Assembly: GCF_022965805.1 (NCBI RefSeq)
Contig: NC_133101.1
Location: forward strand, 18,261,054-18,325,053
Origin: Primulina eburnea
Taxonomy: Eukaryota > Streptophyta > Magnoliopsida > Lamiales > Gesneriaceae
Direction: 5' to 3'
Length of the DNA stretch: 64,000 nt
The translations under genes and the position numbers were made by a program. This document shows, piece by piece, positions 9,759-22,635 of this stretch. Positions within the stretch are counted from its first letter, which is position 1, and the number at the start of each line of letters is the position of its first letter. The notes beneath the pieces are model-generated. The model worked only from the letters and a program-made list of their open reading frames with translations, made no database searches and was not told where the DNA came from.

Positions 9759-11881
9759 TGTAATGCCCGAATTTTTAAAATGTGATAGTAGTTGTGATGG
9801 TTCTTGGCTTTATGTTATGATATGAATGGTAATGAATGTTATAGAATGGAATAGATAATGGATGGGTAGAATCAAAGGTGGGTTTTGAGCTAAATAGGTA
9901 ATGGAAGTGCATAAACGGTATGAAAAATGTGGCAATAGTTGTGGTTTTTAAAATAATGTTTTGTATATTGATCCAATTGATGTGAGGCCATTTCCATTAG
10001 AAAGATATGACATAAGGCTATAACTTTCTTATTTTGAGTTTTGGTCAAATCATTAGGGAAGACGAGCCAAAAGCGCCCCGAAGTGTGTCATGCGCATCGT
10101 TGTTCCTACAATGACACATGTTGGGAGATTTAGCATAACTTTTTACGCAGACCTCCAAATGATCTGAATTTGGACAGCTTCAAGAAAAGACAAAGGGCTA
10201 CAACTTTGTAGTTTACCACTTTTCCAAATTTTGAAAGGAAGAGGCGTTTCGGAAGCAATCTTTGTAGTGGAGGTGCGCAGTGTGCGCGCCCGGGCGGGAA
10301 TCAATGTGCTCCCGGGCGGATCTTGTTCGGGAAAATAATGTTTTGGCCAAGAGTTCCGCGCCCGGGCGGAAAAAGATGTCCGCTTGGGCGGCCAGCAAGT
10401 TGAAAAAGCGTGTTTTGGTGTTTGGGAAGGCATAAAATCGAATGGGATCCTCTTTTTACTCATTTTCCTTCTCCTTCTCTTCTCTCTATCGGTTTAGAAC
10501 TAGGGTTCTTCATTTTTCCTTTCATCTCCTAATTTATTCTTCAATCTATGGGAGATTTGTTCAAGGAAATTATGAAATGAAGTTAGATTTGTGATCCTCT
10601 CTCCAAGATCTTCAAGATGGTGTAAGTATGTTATATTTTTATTCAAGTTTGGAAATGGGATGAAGTTTAGAATTGATATTTGTGTTGATATTTGAGATGT
10701 TGGAGATGTTGAAATTGTGTTGGTTTGAATATAAAATAGAATTGAAGCCAATGGCAAAGTATAGGAGCTAATTTCTTTAGCACGCATGCCATGTGTTTGA
10801 TGAAATGATTCAATGAATGTTTTTATGGCATATTAAGGTTAAGAAATTTACGGATCTTGATTCGAAGCAGTATTGAATTAATTATGAATTTTGAACAGAA
10901 ATTACTCTGTTTTGATAGATGATCAAAGTCCTTGAGTTATAGTAGAATTCAAAGGTGCAAGACTTCTCACCTACGCATTTCGATCTTCTTTTGGTAATAT
11001 TTGAAAGGTATGTTACGGTCGGTAACATACAAGGTAAAAGTATCATTTTTATTTTAAATTGAAAACTCTATGGCTTGATGAACTATTGGTGATTTGATGA
11101 TGATTGTTGTATTTAGATGAGTTGATTATGATACCGATATGATGATATTGATTTGCATCATGACATTGCATATTGAGCCACTTGTTGATTCAGATTTGAT
11201 ATGGCGGAGGTCGCCTTGATTTATCGATTTGTTGGACGTATGGGGCTATAATTGAGTTGGCATAGTGTATGCGGAGGTCGCTGCTATGGCCTGAACACTC
11301 TCTATAGGTGCACCATAGTCCTGGGATTGTAGAACACAGAAATCCACCCCGAGCGGATGAGTCGGTGGATGTTGTTGGGTGATTCTATTCCCTTGGGTAC
11401 CCTATGACCAGATGATTCACTTGATCTTGAGATTTATTGATAGCCCATAGCTTCTGATCATGCATTGCATTATATTGAATCTTTATGAATTCATATGAAC
11501 TATATGAAATTTTAATTCTCATATGTTATTGATTGTATCATACTGGGTTTATACTCACCGGCATGTCGGCTACCTCTTGTTTTCATGTGCTTGACGGTAG
11601 GTGAGGCGAGGCTTGGGATGCCAGAGTCCAGTTCCAGGTGAGGAGATACGAGTTAGAGTGGTATTCTCGGGTCTTAGGAGCTATGTGATGATGTTTGGAT
11701 TTCTTTGGTTCACTATTTTATTTTGGCATGTTGAAAATTATATTTTAAACATGTGAAACATTTAAATTATTTTGATGATGTTTATGTGGATTTGTGAACA
11801 ACAAATTATGTATTTTACTCAATCATTTGGTTTGTTACAATTATAATTAATAGTATTAGAAATCGGACCCGGGGCCCCACA
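9759..11881 (+). repeat. Tekay-type LTR, module combination a-x
   Basis: It begins TGTAATGCCCGAA and ends GGGGCCCCACA, with a PBS five bases later. Module a (to about 10740) carries the cccgggcgg cassette and is shared with 30601. Module x (about 10850-10990, with ctgttttgatagatgatc) is shared with the LTR at 27868. The region from about 11000 to the end is common to all four long LTRs. A ctctctatcggtttagaactagggttc stretch near 10482 looks like a transcript leader, so the promoter is probably just upstream. I do not see a clear TATA box. Confidence 0.85.
10281..10391 (+). repeat. GC-rich partly palindromic cassette in LTR (module a)
   Basis: Four near-copies of a gcccgggcgg-type word (gcgcccgggcggg, tcccgggcgga, gcgcccgggcgga, gcttgggcggc) occur in about 110 bases of otherwise AT-rich LTR. 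The core cccggg is self-complementary. The same cassette is at 31122-31232. Confidence 0.8.
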
Positions 11882-11886
11882 TTAGG

Positions 11887-11898
11887 TGGTATCAGAGC
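11887..11898 (+). other. Primer binding site, tRNA-iMet type
   Basis: TGGTATCAGAGC, five bases after the LTR end, is complementary to the 3' end of initiator tRNA-Met. It fixes the LTR at 9759-11881 as a 5' LTR on the + strand. Confidence 0.9.
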
Positions 11899-12143
11899 GT
11901 AAGATATTTGGGAAAAGGGTAGATCGAGTCAGTTTGAATTGCTTTATCATGTGATATATTTGCTAGCATTTTCATTGTGCTATGATGTGAAATACATGAT
12001 TTAAATTGAGATATTATATTGTTGAGCTTTATTCGAGATTGTTTTGAGATTGTTGAGTCTCGAGAGCCAGAGATGATTGATACAAGATCGAGATGATTAT
12101 GATATTGTGATTTTATATTTTTTTGATCTATTGTATATTCGAC

Positions 12144-12834
12144 ATGGCTACTCGTGGTAGACCTAGACAGGACGTACCGGTGGCACAAGATCAGGGCAAT
12201 GCTACTCATACTCAGATGGATATAACTCCTACTCCGATGGAAACACTGTTAGCCAGATTTCAGTCTTTGCACCCACCGATGTTGAAGGGTACAGAGAATG
12301 AATTAGAGTGTGAGAATTGGTTGGAGAATATGGATCAATTATTTGAATCTCTTGAGTATCCAGATGATCGTAGAATCAAATTAGTTGTTCATCAGTTATT
12401 AGATTTTGCTAAGAGTTGGTGGATCATGACCAAGAAAGCTTTAGAGGGTCGAGGTACGATTGTTACCTGGGATATCTTTAAATCTGAATTTTATCAGCGT
12501 TTCTTTCCTACTTTTTACAGGAAAGATAGAGGAGCCGAGTTTGCAAATTTAAAGCAGGGAAATCTGAATATTGAGGACTATGTTGCTAAGTTCTCGAATT
12601 TACTGAGATTTGCTCCTCATGTAGCATCCGATGAAGAAGCTAAGGCCAATCACTTCATAAATGGTCTTAACCCAGATATATATACCTTGGTTAATACTAG
12701 AAGGCCTAACACTTTTGCTGAGGCTCTTGATCGAGCCAAGGGAGCTGAAACCGGGATCATTAGACAGAGAGGTCCTCAGTATTCGCAACGACCCCAACAG
12801 CCACAGTTTCGACAGCAGTTCAGACAGGGTAATA
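12144..12834 (+). pseudogene. gag: Tekay-type gag, N-terminal part (split by insertion)
   Basis: The Gag capsid domain of a Tekay chromovirus, starting MATRGRPRQ at 12144. It carries the retrotransposon gag core (ENWLENMDQLFESLEYPDD, KSWWIMTKK, EFYQRFFP, KGAEFANL-like RGAEFANLKQG, FINGL, plus a basic Gln/Arg-rich tail). The frame is open for about 230 codons to 12834, where the Athila-like element interrupts it. The capsid gene continues at 23925 with the CCHC knuckles. The upstream in-frame ATG at 12123 is less likely, because MATRG fits the usual start of this family. There are no stops before the insertion point. Confidence 0.85.
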
Positions 12835-14169
12835 TGATCGAGCAAAACTTGCACAGTGAATAGTCCCAAAATTTATTTTATAATTGAAAGCTCGATTTAA
12901 ATATCGCAAGTGCACGATAGTCAAGTTTTAGTAAACGCAAGTGAATACGAGTATCGATCCACGAGGACTGTGTTACACTATTTTTATTTTCAAGTAAAAA
13001 TTCTTTAGTAACGATAAAATGATTGGATGATTAAACTAATGTAACTTAAACAACTAAAATAATTAAAACGCAAGAAAAACGTATTCAAGGAAGCAATGAT
13101 TAATTTGGAATAAATTAAATGAGAATGAATTTGTTGGGAATTATCAGTTCACCTACCACTCGTGTTTAAATAATTATACTCGACTTTTACTTGTGCATTC
13201 GACGGAATTCCCTAGACTAATTAATATACTCTGTCGAGCTATATTAATATTAATCATAAACATGCAGTATTCAAGTGTCCTCAATTATTTAACAGTTCAA
13301 GATTGCAGTACGTTCTATGGAATCCACTAGCTCTCATTCGGGTGAATTATCACTATCGACATGTATCCAATTCCGTATATCTACTAAAATTGTAAATCCG
13401 CGGTTTATACTATTCGATTCTATTGTTAACTATTCTCTCGAAATCATCAACAATACGAAATAATCAAAGGAAGTTAGCTAGGCTTCGATTGAAACAAGAA
13501 AGAACAATAGCATAAACAAATCACTAATAAAAACGTCGATAAATAATGTTCAACACCGAGTACTGGGTAGGATCCCCTCAAATCCCAACAAATATAGAGT
13601 TTAGCTACTAAAATTCATAATAAAAACCACAATCAATGTATGAAATAAAATACTGAATAATGAAAATACTAAATGTGACGATGGATGACGGCCACGACGC
13701 GTGGAAATATCGAGGTCTTTGAAATCTCCTTTGCTCCTAGCCTTCTTCTCTAAGAAAAATCGAAAATATGATGATAAGATCCCTGAAAACGGCGCCCCTC
13801 TCGTGTATTAGGTTAGGTGGTCGGATAGAGTCCATAAAATTTGGAAACAAATCTTTCCGGATCTGCTTCTCGCTAGGGCGGTCAATTGTGTCCGCCCTAG
13901 CGAGATACTTCGAATCAGCTTTCTCGGCCATGTCCCTGGTTTCGCTGGGGCGGTCACTTTTGACCGCCCTAGCGAAATACGTCGAATATGGTGGTACACT
14001 TCTATCCCACTTTTTGGTTCAATTCCTACAAAATAACCACAAAATACACGAGATCAGTCATATGCTAAATAATGCTAGAAAAATGCACAATTAAACTAAA
14101 ACAAACTAATATGATGCATGAATGCGACTCAAAACCAACACTAAAAACACGTAAAATCGAGTCCTATCA
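12835..14169 (-). repeat. Athila-like 3' LTR (1335 bp)
   Basis: Closely matches 22636-23924. It retains a 42-base segment (in 13928-13970) that the other LTR has lost, and a few bases near 13100. It contains two copies of a gctagggcggtc / gaccgccctagc hairpin (13866-13905 and 13938-13975). Confidence 0.93.
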
Positions 14170-15459
14170 ACCCCCTCATACTAACCTTTTGCTCGCCCTC
14201 GAGTAAAATAGGTTAAAGCACGAGATTCTAAACAAACACCACAAACACAAAAAAAAACTCAAACAAGAAAAACCAACACAAGTAAATGTCAATGGTGAGT
14301 TAACAACTTTTATGCTCATGCCTCAGTGAACTTTCCCACATACAAACCATAATCAAGTCAAATCACAACCGAATACTCGTTCTCATCTCCACATAAATCT
14401 TGACACTAATTTGAACGTGTGTGTGTGTCATGATGGGTCTAGTCATTCGTACTTCAAATAGATCAATTATCAAATCATGCGAGTCACTCAATTAACACTT
14501 CAATACAAGTCTCACTAGCATGCACCCCCGTGTCCATTTATCACTAACCATAAATTGAACTTTATTCACTTCTTCAGTGTAGACAAGGGTGTCGAAAGGA
14601 AGGAAAATAAGCTCAAGTGGCTAAAAGTTGGGAGTACACCGATCATTTTCATTGTGCAATCGTCAAGACTTTTCGTCTGACTTTCCTCGTCTCCTTACAT
14701 CTCCAACTTTTAGCCTAGGAATAGAATTCCATTCCTTTTATTTCGGCTCCCCCTCACCTTACATCTCCTTTTTCTCAAAGTTATTTTGCAAGAAACTTTG
14801 TTATTTCAACATGTTTTTCCTTTTCTTGATGCACAATTTTCACACATGTACTCCCTAGGTGAAGAAAGTATAACTTTGGATTACAGCTGGTTAGGAGTAT
14901 GACATTTTAATTCAGTGCATTGGAGAGGAGGTATATGTAAAGTTCAAGGCAAATCAAATATTCTCATTCAAGGTCCCAGTTAGTGACTTATTTTCACGGG
15001 TTCACATGCCAAATCAACTCATACATGATGCCTTTCAAGTTAACCACACAAGACCTTCAAATTTCACCATAATTCCTACAAAATTCTAGCACCCACACAT
15101 ATGTGCTCAAAAGTTCAAACTTTGTACCAAAATTCATGCTTTAACAATTAGGAGTACCATTCATGAAGTGACCCAATCCATACCAATTATTTATTTATTT
15201 TTTTTTTCAATTTAATCATCATCATTGGCTCATAAACTATGTCTTCTCACCATAAACGACACCAAACATGCAATACTAAACGACTTAAAACCAATTACTT
15301 TAACAAACAAAACAATCTACCCCCCCTCATACTAGAGTTGTGCAATGCCCTCATAGCATAAAACGAAACAAACACTAAAAACATAAAAAACATATGAATG
15401 CAAATGCAACGACAGAATATGCAAAATAAAAAGAAAGGGGAAATAGTAAACTCCCCTGA
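14170..15459 (-). other. Athila-like 3' untranslated region with polypurine tract
   Basis: No coding sequence is seen. Adjoining the LTR at 14170-14186, the minus strand reads a purine run (tatgagggggt) typical of a polypurine tract that primes plus-strand synthesis. A second similar purine run (tatgagggggggta on the minus strand) lies at about 15320-15333. It could be an internal or duplicated PPT. The rest is AT-rich, with a T-rich run near 15190. Confidence 0.6.
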
Positions 15460-16620
15460 TCAGAAATCGTCATCCTCCTCATGCTCGGGCGGTGGAACTC
15501 CCTCGTCAGCTGCTGGGGGCATAGGATAATTGTACTGAAAATGGAAGGGTGGCAGGTATGCGGGCGTAGGTGGCCGGCCGGAAGTGTCGATGCCCAAATG
15601 AGTGGAGATCCCTTGCACCAGGTACTCGATGTTCTGAACGTGAGCTTGATTGACGGCCTGGTACTGAGTCTGATAATTGGCCCAAGCGCCCAGTTCGGCG
15701 ACGCGATCTCGTAAGGCACGGCGGCGTGGCTGCGGAGGTGGTGGTGCATGTCCTAAGGCTGGAGGTGGTTGAGCTGCTCGCCCATAACCGAAAAATACCT
15801 CCGCGGGTAGCTCAGCCTGTCTCTTCTCCCTCTTGGATATATAAAGAGCCTCGTCAATGGCTTGCATCGGCTGCAACCACTCATCATCATCCTCGAATAT
15901 CACCCCCGCTCGGGCACACAGCTCAGTCACGATCGTCGGGAAGTAAAAAGCTAAGTTGCTGCTATCAATACACATGGTGAGCTGTCCGAAAATAAGCCTG
16001 CCCACATCAATCGCCATCCCAGTACAGAGGGCATAAAGAACAACCGCCCGCTCACGCTGCACATCACTTGTATGCCCGACCGACATCAATCTCTTCGACA
16101 AAAAGGCATACCACAAAGCCTCCTCCATTTTCAAAATTTTTTCAAGAAAAACCGTGTACGTCCCCGGTTGTTTCCACATGGTGCCCGGATAACATAGTGT
16201 GCGAATGATCAAATCATAATCCGGGTTAAGCACCCACGCCTGAAACACCGAATCATCCACTGACGGCAAACCCAACATATCATTGATTGTCCTTGAATCA
16301 AACGGGACTCGACGTCCCCTTACAAACGCCTTAAACTCATTCCCCTCTGGGCATTGGCATAAAACTCACGCACAACCGGAACCACGGCTGCATTCGGTTG
16401 TGCTACAAAATGGTTCCACCCTCTTCTTTCTATTTGTGTCTCCAAAATAAATCGATGATAAATGAATTAAATCCACGCTCAGGGATTGGTTTCCTATGGA
16501 GTCTAGCATGTTCAAAACGCTCCCTAGCTTTGTCATTCACAAACATAGAAGGGGTGGACCGAGAACTAGAAGCACCGTGAGTTACCTTGGATCTTTTGGG
16601 TGCCTTGTCAAGACTGGAGT
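15460..16620 (-). pseudogene. Athila env-position ORF, plant-transposon-protein-like (frameshifted)
   Basis: The main frame runs from 16278 to 15460 (272 codons, starting MLGLPSVDDS). In a shifted frame, coding continues upstream to about 16600 with FVNDKARERFEHARLH and IPERGFNSF, then FYANA, then FVRGRRVPF. This matches the domain annotated as 'putative plant transposon protein' that often lies after integrase in Athila elements. The C-terminus is proline-rich (QPPPALGHAPPPPQPRRR), then a helical segment, then a run of acidic residues (EHEEDDDF). No signal peptide or clear membrane segment is seen, so an envelope role is not supported. The break is near 16340-16430. Function unknown. Confidence 0.7.
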
Positions 16621-16907
16621 GCGCACGGTATCAAATCGCCGGAAAAATCTTGAGGGTCGCCGGAAAATTTCGCCGGAATTTGTGGAAGATGACCGGAGTT
16701 GCTTGAAAGACCACCGGAGAAGAAGAGATTGTAGCCTAAATGCTTCCTTGTGGCGTGTAGAGACCAAGATCGAGTCTTTGCCCTGAAAAATTACCAAAGA
16801 ATGAGTCTTTAGCACAAAATAGGAGAAGAGGCGCCGACAATTGAAGAAGAAGGAGTAGGGTTCGAAGTTGGGAAGAAAAGAGAAAAGGAAAGTTTTTGTA
16901 ATCTGCG

Positions 16908-17075
16908 CGACTCGCTAGGGCGGTCACTTTTGTCCGCCCTAGCGAGTAGTTTCGTCAACAAAATATTTAAAAGGATGAGTCCTCGCTGGGGCGGTCACTT
17001 TTGACCGTCCTAGCGAGATGTTTCGGCGAAACTATTATTGAAACCAAAACGAGCGCCGGCTGGGGCGGTCAAGCA
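16908..17075 (-). repeat. Hairpin cassette repeats outside the LTR
   Basis: Three units resembling the LTR hairpin (cgctagggcggtc...gaccgccctagcg) lie at about 16912-16950, 16982-17020 and 17052-17070, between the env-position ORF and pol. The third is a half unit. The same words occur in the Athila LTRs at 13866-13975 and 23665-23703. Confidence 0.75.
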
Positions 17076-17224
17076 ATAAGCTTCGGTGAAAAAATGAATG
17101 CTATGCCATGTGACTACCTAAATGCAAATGATGCGATTAATAAATAAAGAAAATAAAATTAAAACAATATGAGTAGAAGTAGTTCTCAATTTATAGTCTA
17201 GAGCTCGACTTTTCACCCATGTCC

Positions 17225-20200
17225 TCAATGACTGTCATGGAGCCGAGTGACTCCAATTTGTGGCTCGATTGTGCCACCGATATAGTGCTTCAATCTTTGA
17301 GCGTTCACAGTAAATGTCCCTTCCTTGCCATCATGCAACACCACTGCACCCGATGGGAAAACCTTGGCTATAGTGAATGGGCCTGACCACCTTGACTTTA
17401 GCTTGCCCGGGAAGAGTCGCAAGCGAGAATTGTATAACAACACCGCTTCATCCACTTTGAATTCCCTTCGTACAATGTGTTTATCATGGGATCGTTTGGT
17501 GCGTTCCTTGTAAGATAGTGCAAGATCATAAGCTTTGCCTCGAAACTCATCTAGCTGATTCAACCGCAGCAATCATTTTTCTCCTGCAAGAGCAAAATCA
17601 AAGTTTAGTGCTTTGGTCGCTCAATATGCTCTATGCTCTAATTCTACTCGTAGATGACATGCTTTACCAAAAAGTAACCTAGATGGTGTAGTGCCTATAG
17701 GTGTTTTAAACGCAGTACGATAAGCCCAAAAAGCATCATCTAACCGAATGGACCAGTCCTTCCTATTCACATTGACCGTCTTCTCTAGAATCCTCTTAAT
17801 TTCTCGGTTGGACACTTCAACTTGTCCACTAGTTTGGGGATGGTATGGAGTGGAGACCTTGTGGGTGACACCATATTTGCCCAGCAGTTTATCAAAAATT
17901 TTGTTGCAAAAATGGGTGCCACCATCACTTATGATTGCACGTGGTGCACCAAATCGATTAAAAATACGTTTCTTCAAAAATTTTAACACCACTTGTGCAT
18001 CATTAGTGGCACAAGCCTCTGCCTCCACCCATTTCGATACATACTCCACTGCCACCAAAATAAATTTCTTTGCAAAAGACACAGGAAAAGGACCCATAAA
18101 ATCAATACCCCACACATCAAATATTTCACACTCAACAATATTAGTTAACGGCATCTCATGACGGTTGGAAATATTACCTGTGCGTTGGCATCTATTACAA
18201 TTGAGAACATACAAACGAGCATCCTTAAAAAGAGTTGGCCAATAGAAGCCACATTCAAGTACCTTAGATGCCGTCCGCATGGGTCCAAAGTGACCACCTA
18301 CCTCACGGTCATGACAATGGTTCAGAATTTGATTGGTTTCCTCCTCCGCCACACATCTTCTTATCATGGAATCTGCACAAATCTTAAACAAAAACGGTTC
18401 CTCCCAAAAATAATATTTCACGTCCGAGAAGAATTTCTTCCTTTGGTGAAACGATAAATTAGGTGGAGGTGTGCTAGTGACAAGAAAATTAGCAAAATCG
18501 GCATACCAAGGGTACGCATTTACCTCAAGCAATTGTTCATCAGGAAACCAGTCATCTATATCATCATCGACGCTCTTAACTCTAACATGCTCAAGCCTAG
18601 ACAGATGATCAGCAACTACATTTTCCACACCCTTTTTATCTCGAATTTCGAGATCAAATTCTTGCAATAATAAAATCCACCTAATTAACCTAGGTTTCGC
18701 ATCTTTCTTAGCAAGCAAGTATTTGAGGGCAGAATGATCTGTATACACAGTTACTTTAGACAGAACAAGGTATGCATGAAATTTGTCGAAAGCAAATACT
18801 ATAGCAAGTAATTCCTTTTCAGTAGTAGCGTAGTTCAATTGAGCATCATTTAAAGTCTTACTTGCATAGTAGATGGTATGAAATACCTTGTTCTTCCTTT
18901 GACCCATCACCGCACCAATAGCTGTATCACTAGCATCGCACATCACCTCAAACGGTAACTCCCAATCGGGGGCAGTCAGAACAGGTGCTGTCACAAAGCT
19001 TTCCTTGAGTATCTCGAATGCATGCAAACAAGTAGAATCAAAATTAAATTCAACATCTTTCATCAACAAAGAGGATAAAGGTTTAGCAATTTTAGAAAAA
19101 TCTCTAATAAAACGCCTATAGAAACCAGCATGCCCTAGGAAACTTCGAACTCCTTTCACTGATGAAGGTGGTGGTAGGTTTTTGATTACTTCCACCTTGG
19201 CCATGTCGACCTCAATTCCACTCTCTGAGACCTTGTGTCCTAACACAATACCCTCTTTAACCATAAAATGACACTTCTCCCAATTCAACACCAAATTACT
19301 CTCTTCATATCTAATTAACACCAAGTTCAAATTCTCTAAACATTCATCAAATGAGGAGCCAAAAATAGAGAAATCATCCATAAAAATTTCAAGGCCATTT
19401 TCAATCATGTCATGAAAGATAGCGGTCATGCATCTTTGAAATGTGGCAGGTGCATTGCATAAACCAAAGGGCATACGCCTAAACGCAAAAGTACCATAAG
19501 GGCAAGTGAAAGTAGTTTTCTCTTGGTCCTCAGGTGCAATTGTGATTTGATTGTATCCCGAATATCCATCTAAAAAGCAATAAAATTCATGACCTGCTAA
19601 ACGTTCAATCATTTGATCAATAAATGGCAAGATAAAGTGATCTTTACGGGTTGCATCATTCAATTTCCTATAATCTATGCACACACGCCAACCCGTAACA
19701 ATTCTAGTGGGAATCAACTCATTTTTATCATTAGTAATAACAGTAATCCCACCCTTTTTAGGCACACATTGTACAGGACTTACCCACGCACTATCAGAGA
19801 TAGGATAGATAATACCCGCATCCAGAAGTTTAATTGTCTCAGCTTTTACTACCTCTTGCATCTTTGGATTGAGTCTCCTTTGCGGTTGTGCTAGAGGTGA
19901 GTATTTATCTTCCATCAGAATTTTGTGCATGCAAATCGAAGGACTTATCCCTTTGATGTCTGAAACCTTCCAAGCGAATGCTCCTTTATGCTCCTTAAGG
20001 ACTCCCAAGAGCTTACTCTCCATGTCATCTGTCAAAGAAGAGGAAATAATAACAAGCAATTTATTATTTTCTCCTAAATATACGTACTTGAGATGTGGAG
20101 GTAGTGGTTTGAGCTCCAAAGTAGGTGGCTCCTCTAGGCTTGACTTTTGAGGCATTAAATCTTTTCTGTCTCCCAATTCCTCTAGTCTAAGCCTCACTTG

Positions 20201-20960
20201 CTTTCTCCAAGGTGGAATGGCATTCAAGTGAGCTACCATCTCCATATTTTCTTCGTCTAGCTCGTCCTCCTGCTTTTCAGTCGTGAGAGTGGCCTCCAAT
20301 GGTTCTTTCAATCCATCCTGCACAAAATCACCAACGAGAGAATCCAAGTCATCAATACTAAAACAACTATCATTGTGCATTGTGTGCTTGAGAGTATTAA
20401 AGACATCAAAAATAATTTCTTCTTCTCCAACTCTCAGTCTCAATTTCCCCTCTTCAACATCAATCAGTGCTTTCCCTGTAGCCAGAAACGGTCTCCCTAG
20501 GATTAAAGGCATCTCTACATCTTCTTCCATGTCAAGTATCACAAAATCTGCAGGGAAAATAAACTTATCCACTTTCACCAAAACATCTTCGATAATCCCA
20601 CGTGGATACTTGACAGATCTGTCAGCCAGCTGCAACGACATCCTAGTTGGCTTTGGTTCACCTAAACCCAGTCTCCTCAACACAGAAAAATGCATCAGAT
20701 TAATACTCGTACCAAGATCACATAGAGCTCTATGAAAATTAATGTCACCAATAATGCAAGGTATAGAGAAACTCTCTGGATCTTTTTGCTTAGGAGGCAT
20801 CTTGTTTTGAACTAAAGCGGAGCAATTTTCAGTCAAATTCACCGTCATGTGATCTTCTAGCTTCCGCTTATTTGCTAAGATATCTTTCAAGAATTTTGCA
20901 TAACTTGGCATATTCAATAAAGCATCAGCAAAAGGAATGTTAATATGCAATTTTTTAAAT
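17225..20960 (-). pseudogene. pol: Athila-like pol: protease, RT, RNase H, integrase (stops near C-terminus)
   Basis: The frame 20950-17621 is open for 1109 codons. Order: protease-like domain ([12 protein letters not shown], with DLG for the usual DSG/DTG), RT ([22 protein letters not shown] near residue 520), RNase H ([15 protein letters not shown]), and integrase. The integrase has an HHCC-type zinc site ([10 protein letters not shown]...CNRCQRTG) and a catalytic core ([26 protein letters not shown]). After 17621 a TGA (probably from TGG), then another TGA near 17573 (from CGA), split off the integrase C-terminus 17572-17225 (SRWSGPFTI, GTFTVNAQRLKHY). In this family gag and pol are normally one frame, and here a one-base change near 20960 separates them. 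Apart from these lesions the enzyme text looks fresh. Confidence 0.93.
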
Positions 20961-22518
20961 ATTTCAAGAATTTACCAAATTGCGCATCTAATTTAGCTTT
21001 CTTCATTGCTGCAGGAAAGGGTGGAGGGATAACAATTTTATTCTGTGCAATAGGTGTAGATGTAGAGTTAGAAGACTTACCTCCTCGATTTTCCACCTCA
21101 TCCTCACCATGCTTGGTCTTGTCCTCATTAGACTTGAGTGCTCTTCCACTACGCAATTCCACAGCCTTCACATGTTCTCTTGGATTAATTTCCGTGTCGC
21201 TTGGTAAAACTCCTTGCTTCCTATTAGCAATCAACTTAGCCAATTGTCCAATTTGATTTTCTAACCCCTTTATGGATGCATCTTGGTTCTGAAATCTCGT
21301 ATCTGTTGCAGAAATAAATTTGGTCATCATTTGCTCCAAATTTGACTTCTCCTCCCGAGACGGTTCTGGCTTGAATCCTTGTTGCATCCCATATGGTGGA
21401 CCTCTTTGTTGGCGATTTTGGTTGTTTTGACCTCCCCATGAAAAGTTTGTGTGATTCCTCCATCCCGGATTATATGTGTTCGAATAAGGGTCATTTCTAG
21501 GACGGTTCTGGAATCCCACATGCTTTACCGGTGCTCCCTCAGGCACATATAATGGATTGCCATTTTGGCAATCCTGCACGTCATGCTCACCCCCACACTT
21601 ATCACAGAAAATTTCTTGCAGACGCATAGCCGACCCACTCATGCTCATCCCATCAATTTTCCTATTCAAAGCCTCCAACTGTGCTGAAATCGCAGACAAA
21701 TCATTAACTTGATTGACTCCAGCACCTCGCCTCTGCCTATCAGACTGAGAGTGATAGCTACTCGCAACCATCTCCTCCAATAACTCATATCCTTCCTCAG
21801 CCGTTTTTCTCAGTAAGTTACCACATGCAGCAGCATCTATCATAGTACCGTTAGGAGTAAGCAGACCGTAGTAGAAAGTTTGAACAACTAACCCAAGAGG
21901 CAGCTCATGATGTGGACATCTCCTCAACAACTCCTTGTAGCGCTCCCATGCCTCATAAAGTGACTCTTGCTCATATTGAGCAAAAGTAGTAATGTCGGCT
22001 CTAAGCTTCATAGTCTTCGACGGAGGAAAGTTCTTGATCAAGAATGCCTTTGCCATATCCTCCCATGTAGTGATAGACCCTACAGGCAAACAGTTTAACC
22101 ATGACTTAGCTTTTTCTCTTAGTGAAAACGGAAATAAACGCAAACGAACAGCATCATCAGATACACCATTAAACTTAAAAGTATCACAAATTTCAAGAAA
22201 GTCAGCTATATGAGAATTAGGGTCGTCAAGTGCACTTCCCCCAAATTGGACAGTGTTTTGAATAATCTGAACGATAGCTGGCTTGATCTCAAACTGATTA
22301 GCTCGGATGACTGGTCTTATGATGCTTGGACGTGAACCATCAAGAGACGGCTGTGCATAATCCATCATCGGTATACGCCTTGGCTCCTCTCTGTGTTGTT
22401 GCTCTTCTTCCATTATTTCCTTTGCTCTTTGCTGCTGTAGTCGACGTCTAGCTGTGCGTTCAATCTCGGGATCAAAAGGCTCAAGCTTAAACTCGAGTGA
22501 TCTTCGCATGCACCCCAA
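20961..22518 (-). pseudogene. gag: Athila-like gag
   Basis: The frame opens with MGCMRRSLEFKLEPFDPEIE at 22518. The capsid core has GGSALDDPNSHIADFLEICD, FPFSLREKAKSWLNCLP, FLIKNFPPSKTMKLRADI and YEAWERYKELLRRCPHHELP, then a zinc-knuckle-like CDKCGGEHDVQDC (CX2CX3HX4C). The C-terminal part has a helical EEKSNLEQMMTKF region and the [10 protein letters not shown] stretch that normally leads straight into pol. A one-base shift near 20960 sends the frame to a stop at 20914. Gag would form the virus-like particle. Leader spacing from the PBS is about 95 bases. Confidence 0.92.
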
Positions 22519-22611
22519 GAAAGATCTGCAACAAAATTAGAGTATCAAATAACAATAAAATAAATAATACTAAAGAGTTTAAATGAAAAATAAAAAATTG
22601 TGAATCAACAG

Positions 22612-22629
22612 TCCCCGGCAACGGCGCCA
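22612..22629 (-). other. Primer binding site of the Athila-like element
   Basis: On the minus strand, TGGCGCCGTTGCCGGGGA lies six bases inside the right LTR. This is the primer-site wording usual in Athila-type plant elements, not the tRNA-iMet site of the neighbouring Tekay and Copia elements. It sets the element orientation. Confidence 0.85.
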
Positions 22630-22635
22630 AAAACT

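Noticed and set aside
10143..10463. Reverse-strand open frame of about 100 codons over the LTR, also at 30989-31306
   Set aside because: It is the complement of the GC cassette and leader-like sequence of the LTR. Its presence in both LTR copies reflects repeat identity, not coding conservation.
13768..14094. Plus-strand 108-codon frame in the Athila LTR, repeated at 23564
   Set aside because: It lies in LTR DNA opposite the element's strand, spans the hairpin cassette, and differs in length between the two LTRs because of the 42-base deletion.
20283..20735. Plus-strand 150-codon frame inside the Athila-like pol
   Set aside because: A mirror frame of the coding minus strand. It has no protein-family features.
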